From Pedosphaera sp. (GTDB lineage Bacteria > Verrucomicrobiota > Verrucomicrobiia > Limisphaerales > Pedosphaeraceae), in NCBI GenBank assembly GCA_028293465.1, contig JAQGOT010000170.1, positions 1 through 9,414 of the forward strand: a DNA stretch of 9,414 nt, read 5' to 3'. A program made the translations under genes and the position numbers. The notes beneath the pieces are model-generated. The model ran no database searches. It was not told the origin of the DNA and worked only from the letters and a program-made list of their open reading frames with translations. Positions 1 through 5,715 of the stretch are shown piece after piece; the first letter of the stretch is position 1; each line of letters opens with the position of its first letter.

Positions 1-64
1 GGAAGGCCGGACGGGGGGCAATCCTTCACCCCTGCTAGCCTCACTCTCTCTAGGGTGTTTTTAC

Positions 65-165
65 CCGTTACACCGTTACAACCCTTGAAAACATTGATCC
101 ATGTGACTTTTTAACCGTTACATTGACCGTTACAAACCGTCACACGGATCGTTACAATCGTTACA
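65..165. repeat. Cluster of seven YCGTYACA units
   Basis: The octamer CCGTTACA or a one- or two-base variant starts at 65, 73, 115, 127, 137 (CCGTCACA), 149 and 158 (TCGTTACA). All copies have the same orientation. Start-to-start spacings are 8, 42, 12, 10, 12 and 9 bases, so apart from one 42-base gap they lie about one helical turn apart. This would suit a protein-binding array such as iterons, or a relic of a mobile or replicative element. No replication gene or attachment site is visible beside it, so the function is unknown. Confidence 0.6.
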
Positions 166-327
166 AACCGCCACCGCTGGTCCGAAGAGCCCCGCACTCA
201 GGACGAACCCCGGCCAATGAACCCAACCTGGTCGCTTGGTTCCTTGGCTGGTGGGTCCAACCTCGCCCTCAGTCAAAATCCGATTCAAGTGCCAACGAAC
301 CTTCCCCAACTTGGATTGGGTTGGATT

Positions 328-389
328 CACCTGGATTCCGACCGGTGGCCGTGCGCAAGCACCCTGGATTCCGCACTCTGGCGGTGCGG
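328..389. repeat. Degenerate ~30-bp tandem duplication
   Basis: Two imperfect adjacent copies start at 328 and 360. Each begins CACC(C)TGGATTCCG and continues with a GGTGGCCGTGCG or GGCGGTGCGG-like half. The shared core CTGGATTCCG is exact in both. The copies carry several substitutions and small indels, which suggests an old duplication. No function is apparent. Confidence 0.4.
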
Positions 390-620
390 GTAAAAACCAA
401 ACCCTCGAAACTTCAAACTTCCCCACCGCCCCCTGGAGTGCGCCGGCAGGGCGGCAGCGGCGACGGCGCTATTTCGCGAACCGGACGCCAGTCAGCCACC
501 GCCTCCAAGCCATCCTCCACCCGCCCTCCGCATTGAGATTCTTTGGGACTTGGTCATTGGACCTTGGACATTTCGGTACACACCTCCTGCATTCAAGCTT
601 CGCAATTCCTCATTCCTAAA

Positions 621-821
621 ATGTCAAAGAACCACCACAAGCGTCCCGCGCGCCGCCGCGGCGCGCCGTCCCCCAACCAAAAATCGCAAATTGCAAATCA
701 AAAATCCTGTGCCAGTCTCCCACAAACCCCACCCTTTGTCCCGGACACCCTGCAAGCTTTGCAAAGTCTGCGAGAAATCAGAAAACATTCAAAACGGTCA
801 AAAAGCCGCCCAAAACTCTAA
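621..821 (+). CDS. Doubtful small basic ORF (66 aa)
   Basis: An ATG at 621 opens a frame of 66 codons beginning MSKNHHKRPARRRGAPS and ending KHSKRSKSRPKL. It is very basic and has no recognisable domain. The middle (residues roughly 19-31, including KSQIANQKS) is encoded by a low-complexity AAATCGCAAATTGCAAATC stretch that looks like dispersed spacer repeat rather than selected coding sequence. The RPARRRGA segment is encoded by a perfect 8-bp inverted repeat (arms 648-655 and 659-666). No Shine-Dalgarno sequence precedes the ATG. It may be a small nucleic-acid-binding protein, but more likely it is an accidental frame in repeat DNA. Confidence 0.15.
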   Translation: MSKNHHKRPARRRGAPSPNQKSQIANQKSCASLPQTPPFVPDTLQALQSLREIRKHSKRSKSRPKL

Positions 822-951
822 CCGCCGCACACAGGCACACCCTCCAAAGACGGGTGAGGCACCGCCGAGCCGTAACTCTTTCGTCGGTGAGAAAGTCAAC
901 CTATCAACGTGCTAGGCTGCGCACCGTGACCTCAACCCTCGACTATTCCCC

Positions 952-1019
952 AGCTCCAGCGGAGCGACATGCTTATAGAACCCGCTTCAAAAAAATCCCA
1001 TAGCTCCGGAGGAGCGACA
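952..1019. repeat. Paired palindromic AGCTCC...GGAGCGACA repeats
   Basis: Two 18-bp copies, AGCTCCAGCGGAGCGACA at 952-969 and AGCTCCGGAGGAGCGACA at 1002-1019, start 50 bp apart in the same orientation and differ at two central positions. Each contains the hairpin GCTCC-3 nt-GGAGC. The form (short, palindromic, repeated, intergenic) is that of REP-like elements. I recall similar units scattered through Verrucomicrobiota and Planctomycetes spacers, but could not check that here. They lie 113-181 bases before the start of the glycoside hydrolase gene. Confidence 0.6.
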
Positions 1020-1082
1020 CAATCACCTGCGAGATCATGGTATCAACCGTTTTCCAAAGCCCTGACGCCCACCTCCTGCCGA

Positions 1083-1097
1083 CGATAAAAACTATCG
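1083..1097. promoter_or_regulatory. Small inverted repeat before the hydrolase gene
   Basis: CGATA-AAAAC-TATCG is a perfect 5-bp inverted repeat ending 35 bases before the ATG at 1133. The position would suit an operator or 5' leader hairpin, but the arms are short and no convincing -35/-10 pair is visible. This may be chance. Confidence 0.15.
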
Positions 1098-1132
1098 CGT
1101 GTAAACTGGGAAGATGATACGAAGAAACGACC

Positions 1133-3061
1133 ATGTTCACCGCACCCGCCCTCTCCCGGTGCAGGCAGCTCCGATTCCTGCATACTGCCCTCAGCCTGGT
1201 TCTACTGTGCGCCTGCCCCGACCAAGATGCCGCTGCGCAATCCAATTCCACGGAGGTTGTCGTTGATGTGCGGAACGCCTATCGGATCAACGGCCACGAT
1301 CAAGTTCAATCCAACGATTTCGGCGTGACCGCATACCAGGGCGCAACCCGCCCCGTCACCCCGACCGGGGCCGCGATCATCAAACAGGCGGGGCTAACGG
1401 TCCTTGGCTTTCCCGGCAACATCGCCTGGTGTGCGCCTGCCAAAAAACCAGCCGACGGCGCCGAGGGCATCGCCCGTTGGTATGCCTCGGACGAAGCCAA
1501 ACAGATGATCCGCGACCGGCCGCTCAACGGCGACCGCTACGAATACGGCCGCATCCTGCCCGCTTGCCGCCAAAATGGCGTCGAACCGATGGTTTACCTG
1601 CTCGGCGGCCCGGATTGGATTCTCGGGCCCGAGGGCATCCCGAACGACGACAATTTGTATACCGCATTGATCGTCGGCTACGTCGGTCTCTTGCGGCAGT
1701 TCGATCCGCACCTCCGACTCTTCCACCTCGACAACGAGCCGAACGCCCATTGGTGGAAAGCCAATAAATCCGGCCAGGATTACGGACGCCTGTTCAATGT
1801 GGTCGCCAAGGCATTGCATGCAAAATATCCGGACCTTCTGCTTGGCGGCCCCGTCCTCCTCTGGCCGCCCGCCTTCCCGCCCAACCAGCCCGGCCAGCCA
1901 AATTGGTACACCTGGCCGCAATGGACCATCCCTTTCCTCGACACCGCCCTGGATCAATCCGACTTCTTTGACTTTCATCACTACGATTCGGAAAGCCGCG
2001 AGAACCGCCGTGAATACATCGAAAGCGCGCTCGAAGAAGTGAATCTCATCAGCAACGAAATGTCCCGTCGCGGGAAGCTCAAGCCCGTTGCCATCACCGA
2101 ATGTGGCCTGGCGTTAACCGAGGAGGATTGGCAGGACCCGGCCAAACATTATCGACGACGCACCTATCCATGGGCGCATTTCCTGATCTCGCTGCTCGAA
2201 CGCCCGGACAAAGTAATGACCGTGCAGATGCACGACCTCAGCGCCGTCGCGGGGCAATGGTACAAGTTCCTGGCGGATGACCCCGATGGTTTCAGCATGT
2301 CGGAAACCATCGACCCCAAGAAACTGCAAACCCAGCCGCCCACCTACTGGCTTTATTGGTTGTTCCGCCACACCCGCGGAACCCGGCTCGTGGCCACCGC
2401 CGGCAACGCTTTGAACCTGACCCTCTTCGCAACCCGTCAGCACCTCCGCGACGGGGATGAAGCCGCCGTCTTCATGGTCAACGATCGTGATACCCCCAGG
2501 CCGAACAACGTAATATTTCTCGGCGCCCCCGCCTCCGCTGTGGTGCGTTGGGAGCGTCTCTATCTCTCTACCTCAACCAATGAAGTCGTCCACGAAAGCG
2601 GCACTGGGACCATTCCAGCCATGCCGCCACGAAGCTTGCTCGTCGCCTGGGTCGCGGTCCCGGCTGAAACCCCGCTGCACCCCGTCCAAGAAAGATCGGA
2701 ACTGCTGGGGGAAACCGTGTTGCAGGAGTTTCCCGAACCCGGCTCGCCCGGCGCAGATCGACCCGACGCCACAGTCACCATCCCGGTGGTCATTCCACCA
2801 GCCGCCCTGCTTGGCGCAACCAGCGTTGGCGTCTCGGTCGGCACCCAGGGAAACGCGTCGCAAGACAAGCTCACCATGGTCTTCGACGGCCAATCTTACC
2901 CGTTGAAAGGTGGCGTTTACTTCCAAGAAGTGCCATTGCGAAGCCTCCCAACCGCCGGCCAACACGAGGTGCGCTTCAACCTGAACCACCGCGAAGGCAG
3001 CCACCGTCTCCGCATCAGTTGCATCACGTTAAAAATCGAGCGCCAACTCAACGACAAATAA
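1133..3061 (+). CDS. Secreted clan GH-A-like glycoside hydrolase (642 aa)
   Basis: A probable polysaccharide-degrading enzyme acting outside the cytoplasm. Residues 1-35 form an export signal: a basic start (RCRQLR), a hydrophobic core ALSLVLLCAC, and AAA-QS as a likely signal peptidase I site. LCAC (C28) is a poor but possible lipobox. The region of about 45-400 reads as a TIM barrel. FHLDNEPN places a clan-A Asn-Glu pair at N201-E202 (acid/base), and VAITECG gives E323 as candidate nucleophile, 121 residues later, typical spacing for this clan. FDFHHYD lies between them. A beta-rich segment follows (about 405-510), then a second beta-sandwich-like C-terminal part (about 520-640). The start is the first in-frame ATG, with only a weak GAAG at 1121-1124. 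The gene stands alone. The family (GH39-, GH51- or GH86-like) and the substrate cannot be fixed by eye; only the clan-level call is reasonably safe. Confidence 0.8.
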   Translation: MFTAPALSRCRQLRFLHTALSLVLLCACPDQDAAAQSNSTEVVVDVRNAYRINGHDQVQSNDFGVTAYQGATRPVTPTGAAIIKQAGLTVLGFPGNIAWCAPAKKPADGAEGIARWYASDEAKQMIRDRPLNGDRYEYGRILPACRQNGVEPMVYLLGGPDWILGPEGIPNDDNLYTALIVGYVGLLRQFDPHLRLFHLDNEPNAHWWKANKSGQDYGRLFNVVAKALHAKYPDLLLGGPVLLWPPAFPPNQPGQPNWYTWPQWTIPFLDTALDQSDFFDFHHYDSESRENRREYIESALEEVNLISNEMSRRGKLKPVAITECGLALTEEDWQDPAKHYRRRTYPWAHFLISLLERPDKVMTVQMHDLSAVAGQWYKFLADDPDGFSMSETIDPKKLQTQPPTYWLYWLFRHTRGTRLVATAGNALNLTLFATRQHLRDGDEAAVFMVNDRDTPRPNNVIFLGAPASAVVRWERLYLSTSTNEVVHESGTGTIPAMPPRSLLVAWVAVPAETPLHPVQERSELLGETVLQEFPEPGSPGADRPDATVTIPVVIPPAALLGATSVGVSVGTQGNASQDKLTMVFDGQSYPLKGGVYFQEVPLRSLPTAGQHEVRFNLNHREGSHRLRISCITLKIERQLNDK

Positions 3062-3108
3062 ACCAACGCAAACATTCTCATGGACGCATCCATGCACTGC
3101 CCCGGAGC

Positions 3109-3126
3109 GCCGACTTCCAAGTCGGC
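3109..3126. terminator. Perfect 8-bp-stem palindrome after the hydrolase gene
   Basis: GCCGACTT-CC-AAGTCGGC is a perfect inverted repeat starting 48 bases after the hydrolase stop codon. It could stop transcripts from that gene, but no T-run follows on either side, so it is not a standard intrinsic terminator. A loop of two bases is too tight to form as written, so the closing pairs would open. Its look (CCGGAGCGCCGACTT...) also fits a dispersed palindromic repeat. Confidence 0.35.
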
Positions 3127-3128
3127 TC

Positions 3129-3291
3129 AGGCCTCGTGCAGAAATAAGCTGATACGAGAATGCGCTGGCATCCGGGTGCCAGCCAAGGCGCGACGAGGGA
3201 GCATATCCAAAGGGATCTGTGACCGAGGAGCAGCGCCGGTTGGCGCCCGGAGGACCAGCAGATCGGGTCAGGTTATTTCTGTACGAGGCCT
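3129..3291. mobile_element. 163-bp inverted-repeat element (MITE-like or structured RNA)
   Basis: The first 24 bases (3129-3152) and the reverse complement of the last 24 (3268-3291) match at 22 of 24 positions; both begin AGGCCTCGT and contain CAGAAATAA. The interior is highly structured: a perfect hairpin GCTGGCA-6 nt-TGCCAGC at 3164-3183, a hairpin at 3202-3219 (6 of 7 pairs, AAAG loop), and GCGCC at 3233-3237, which can pair either with GGCGC at 3187-3191 or with GGCGC at 3242-3246. There is no transposase frame and no clear target-site duplication (flanks GTCGGCTC and TAACGCGT). It fits a non-autonomous element moved in trans, or a dispersed structured-RNA unit. Confidence 0.6.
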
Positions 3292-3663
3292 TAACGCGTG
3301 GCGAACCCACCGATGACCTGCGAACTCGAGCCATCCAAGCCGGCAGCAAGCCGGTGCTCCTACAGCGGGGGGGGGCGGTGCCCGCAGATGCGACCCATTG
3401 TCGCAACGCCCCACCCCGTGGACATCCCAGCACGCCTCTGTAGGTACGGAGTCCCGTCCCGCACGCGCGGACGGCGGAGCGCGGGTTGCGTCGCAAGTCG
3501 GTTCTATTTGAACATCTCCCAATCCTGGAACCAGAGCGCCCCTCTGAAAGACCGACACAGCTGTTTAACCAAAAAATTTCCCAATCCTAACTACGCTGCC
3601 ATTTGAGTTCCGCAAATCCCGCATTCCCCAATCCAAAATCTACGATCAAAAATCCCCGTGCCC

Positions 3664-3699
3664 ATCCGTGAAATCCGTGAAATCCGTGAAATCAGTGGC
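3664..3699. repeat. Tandem ATCCGTGAA 9-mer
   Basis: Three exact copies of ATCCGTGAA (3664-3672, 3673-3681, 3682-3690) are followed by a degenerate fourth, ATCAGTGGC (3691-3699). On the other strand this reads TTCACGGAT repeats, a motif I associate with Verrucomicrobiota spacer DNA. The degenerate copy overlaps the last codons of the minus-strand C39-like gene and supplies its stop codon. Confidence 0.7.
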
Positions 3700-4450
3700 T
3701 AAAATTCTGCACTCCCCTCCGGCCATCGCGGTTGACGACCATGAGAAACCCGGTGAACTCATATTTCATCCGCAGTTCCCCCAGTGTGTTGGTGAATCGC
3801 CCGTCCAAGGGATCCGCCACAACAAACTGCTCACCTTCCCGTCCCAGCAAGGCAATGAAGTGGCCCGCATTTCCCGCACTCCTCAAACGCACACCCGAGA
3901 TCGCTGGCAATGAACATTGCAAACCTGCGCTGAACAAAAACCGCGTTCTCATCCCGTGGTGCCGCAGTGCGCGCGCTAAATACCAATTCTCCGTGCCTGA
4001 TGCGGAGGCGAACGATTCTTGGGCTAACCCGGCCTCCGACGCGGGTTGGCCCAACTCGCGCAGTATCGTCACCGCCGAGGCCGGTCCGCAGGTGGATGCT
4101 GAAGACTGAAGACAGACTCCGTCCTGCCATTCGTCGCGGAGGCTCACGTTCCGCAATGGTCGAAAGATCGGTTTGAGATACGGAACCGCCAAGCCAACAC
4201 CGAGCAGGACGGGCACCAGCATGCGGGCGCCCAAGCGGCTCAGTCGAACCTTCGGAATCAATCGCACCTGCGCCCAGCCTGCCGCAAAGCCAGTCAGCGC
4301 CGCCAGCAATTCCGACCCTGTCAGCGTGCGCAACTCATAGAACCAGATTGGCTCCCCAAGCAGTTTGGAATAATAACCTGCATAAAGGACACCAGGTATC
4401 GCCAGCAGCAACACTGCGCACCAGCCGACACAATTTAAACCAGCCGACAC
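3692..4450 (-). CDS. Membrane protein with C39-like cysteine peptidase domain (252 aa as open)
   Basis: Three hydrophobic segments (about residues 8-27, 47-62 and 77-92) precede a C39-like papain-fold domain. QSSASTCGPA gives Q115 (oxyanion hole) and C121, six residues apart as in family C39; AGHFIAL gives H197 and VADPLDG gives D213, so the triad is complete. The family cleaves peptides, often after double-Gly leaders in bacteriocin export, but stand-alone membrane forms like this one have no known substrate. No ABC transporter is present. The start is unsatisfactory: the frame opens at a GTG inside a 19-bp tandem repeat, without a Shine-Dalgarno sequence, directly after an in-frame TAA. The natural N-terminus appears to be the frame starting at 4566, cut off by the repeat; without two repeat units the protein would be 278 residues. 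The C-terminal stop lies in another repeat. Domain call good, integrity doubtful. Confidence 0.7.
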   Translation of the reverse strand: MSAGLNCVGWCAVLLLAIPGVLYAGYYSKLLGEPIWFYELRTLTGSELLAALTGFAAGWAQVRLIPKVRLSRLGARMLVPVLLGVGLAVPYLKPIFRPLRNVSLRDEWQDGVCLQSSASTCGPASAVTILRELGQPASEAGLAQESFASASGTENWYLARALRHHGMRTRFLFSAGLQCSLPAISGVRLRSAGNAGHFIALLGREGEQFVVADPLDGRFTNTLGELRMKYEFTGFLMVVNRDGRRGVQNFSH

Positions 4451-4487
4451 AATTTAAACCAGACGACACAATTTAAACCAGACGACA
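4421..4487. repeat. 19-bp tandem repeat, 3.5 copies, breaking a reading frame
   Basis: CCAGCCGACACAATTTAAA occurs exactly at 4421-4439 and 4440-4458, and with one change (CCAGACG...) at 4459-4477; a partial unit CCAGACGACA covers 4478-4487. Since 19 is not a multiple of three, each gain or loss of a unit shifts the minus-strand frame. With one or four full units, the frame from 4566 runs into the C39-like gene; with three it hits TAA at 4435-4437. The AT-rich core AATTTAAA contrasts with the GC-rich surroundings. Confidence 0.85.
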
Positions 4488-4566
4488 ATGCTTGCCGTGC
4501 CCATCGCTTGCCCACCACAAAGGAGGCAAATCCGAGCAGCAGTGTTGGAATCAAAAACCAGTTCAT
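4435..4566 (-). pseudogene. Displaced N-terminal part of the C39-like gene (43 codons)
   Basis: An ATG at 4566-4564 opens a frame starting MNWFLIPTLLLGFASFVVGK, a typical first membrane segment followed by positive charges (KRWAR). It then enters the tandem repeat as SSGLNCV, the same phase that the C39-like frame uses when it leaves the repeat (SAGLNCVGW). Instead of joining, it reads two further units out of phase and ends at TAA 4435-4437. An in-frame TAG lies a short way upstream, so the ATG (or a GTG two codons before it) is the natural start; no good Shine-Dalgarno is visible. It overlaps the GTG-started downstream frame by 16 bases, so re-initiation is conceivable. I infer that this and the 3692-4450 frame were one gene. 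Confidence 0.65.
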
Positions 4567-4701
4567 TGGCACACGCAGTATGCGCGCTCCCTATCAAAAG
4601 TCTCAACCATCAACTTCTTACCATGCTCCGCCTTAAGTCGACTCCATCGGTGCATGCCGTTAGGCCGATAAGCGTGCCTTGCCCCTCATCCCTGACCACA
4701 G

Positions 4702-5715
4702 TCATTGTTTAACAAAATGCTCGCGGAAATAAGTCCATTCGGCTTCGTCCGTCTCCCAATCGCAATAGATCGCCACCCCCTGATAGTTCGACGGCAAGGC
4801 GCTGTGGGTAAGGCCCGAATGAATACCCAGCAAGGCATTGGTAAGGTTCTCCACCTTTGGATCGTGGTAGTTGACGCCAGCGTCCTCATAAGTTGGAACT
4901 CCGAGCAAAACGGCTTTGCCCTCGCTCCACGCGAGCACCTCTGTCGTCCAATCTGCCATAAGACGCTGATATGTCTTCGGGTTCCTCTGACCCGCGTCAT
5001 ACATCATTACCGCCATTTGGTCAGCCCGGCGGGCGACTTCCCGAAAATAGCTCTCATCCCAATGCACGTCGGGGTAGGGCTGCCATCGCGTTGGTGGGGG
5101 ATAGGCAGCAACGGATAAAATTTTTCCCGGTGGCATTGCCGCGCGCAGTTCATCCAGGAGCAGAAGAAAATCCGTGTCACCGCTTGTCAGGGGTTCAACA
5201 TTCAACTGCACTCCGGCAAATCGGGGATGGTCTCTAAACAATTCGAGCACATGCCCCGCAAAGTTGGTTCGCCATGCAGGCTTGTTCGCGCGGACGCTCG
5301 AACCACTGGGACCGCCAATCCATGGCATAACTCGACAGCCTGAAAATTCATCCAAAAACCTCTCCACTTGCTGCGAATCCGTCGCCGGAAGGCTGCCATT
5401 CGGCTCCACCGGGCATAAATGCGGGAAAACATCGGTGATGTGGTGTCGTTTCAGCTTCGCAGCGAGTCCGCGAATGCGTGCCGGGTCACGGTAGAGGCTG
5501 AACTCGTTGGTCTTCCCATTCTTGATGAACCATTCGTCTGCTCCCAGCCAGCCATGTGCCACCCAGATCCCGTTGCTGCTCCGGTCATGGTGACCGTCTC
5601 GAATATCCATTCCCGGTTGCCATAAGCCATAACCAACCGGCAATCCGATCAGCAGGATCGCTCCCACCATGACCGTGCGCCAGGGCGGACGCCAGAGTCG
5701 CTTGAGTGAAATCAT
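4702..5715 (-). CDS. Membrane-anchored TIM-barrel, glycoside hydrolase-like protein (337 aa)
   Basis: Residues 1-14 are basic (SLKRLWRPPWR), followed by one hydrophobic segment (about 15-32, VMVGAILLIGLPVGYGLW), so the rest is probably outside the cytoplasm, tethered. The remainder has barrel signatures: WVAHGWLG, DVFPHLCP, VMPWIGGP, FAGVQLNVEP with E174 at the end of a strand as candidate acid/base, ILSVAAYPPP, QMAVMMYDAG, VLLGVPTYEDAG and GVAIYCDWE. The order resembles GH18-like or uncharacterised glycosidase-like barrels, but the canonical DxxDxDxE of GH18 is not there, so activity and substrate are unknown. I chose ATG 5715 rather than an upstream start at 5838: it gives the proper membrane anchor, and its ATGA overlaps the stop of the preceding gene. 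GGGAG at 5727-5731 is a fair ribosome site. Confidence 0.7.
   Translation of the reverse strand: MISLKRLWRPPWRTVMVGAILLIGLPVGYGLWQPGMDIRDGHHDRSSNGIWVAHGWLGADEWFIKNGKTNEFSLYRDPARIRGLAAKLKRHHITDVFPHLCPVEPNGSLPATDSQQVERFLDEFSGCRVMPWIGGPSGSSVRANKPAWRTNFAGHVLELFRDHPRFAGVQLNVEPLTSGDTDFLLLLDELRAAMPPGKILSVAAYPPPTRWQPYPDVHWDESYFREVARRADQMAVMMYDAGQRNPKTYQRLMADWTTEVLAWSEGKAVLLGVPTYEDAGVNYHDPKVENLTNALLGIHSGLTHSALPSNYQGVAIYCDWETDEAEWTYFREHFVKQ

Larger units (their letters stand above)
1..1132. other. Gene-poor, repeat-bearing left region
   Basis: No reading frame here looks like a real protein. The frames that stay open are short, rich in Pro, Arg and Ser, and overlap one another on both strands. At the left edge, frame 1 is open from base 1 to a TAA at 112-114 and frame 2 to a TGA at 86-88, so the last codons of a gene lying to the left could be present, but neither tail is recognisable. 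Spacer-like phrases (TTGGGACTTGGTCATTGG-type around 543-560, and AAATCGCAAATTGCAAATC around 681-700) resemble the low-complexity filler common in Verrucomicrobiota genomes; that comparison is from memory. Separate repeats are listed individually. Confidence 0.6.
3062..3691. other. Repeat mosaic between convergent genes
   Basis: A 630-bp gap between the ends of two convergent genes, with no plausible protein frame. From left to right it holds a perfect palindrome (3109-3126), an inverted-repeat element (3129-3291), a small CCGGC-AGCAA-GCCGG hairpin (3340-3354), a run of nine G (3367-3375), another hairpin around CCGTCC-9 nt-GGACGG (about 3452-3472), a low-complexity AATCC/AAATCCC-type stretch (about 3580-3656) and a tandem 9-mer (3664-3699). 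Most of these look like independent dispersed repeats laid end to end, so this gap seems to be a landing site. Confidence 0.6.

Noticed and set aside
65..165. CRISPR array
   Set aside because: Units are only 8 bp and spacings are 8-42 bp, too short for repeats and spacers; no cas gene is present.
123..536. Plus-strand frame of 137 codons in the left region, with a competing minus-strand frame
   Set aside because: Starts inside the CGTTACA array, is rich in Pro, Arg and Ser, overlaps other open frames on both strands and shows no domain.
1394..1981. Minus-strand frame of 195 codons inside the glycoside hydrolase gene
   Set aside because: Fully contained within a well-supported gene with signal peptide and catalytic motifs; no domain of its own.
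4421..4487. Iteron or operator array as the main reading of the 19-bp repeat
   Set aside because: The exact match of reading phase on both sides and the membrane-type N-terminus upstream make an expansion inside a coding region the better explanation; binding-site function is not excluded.
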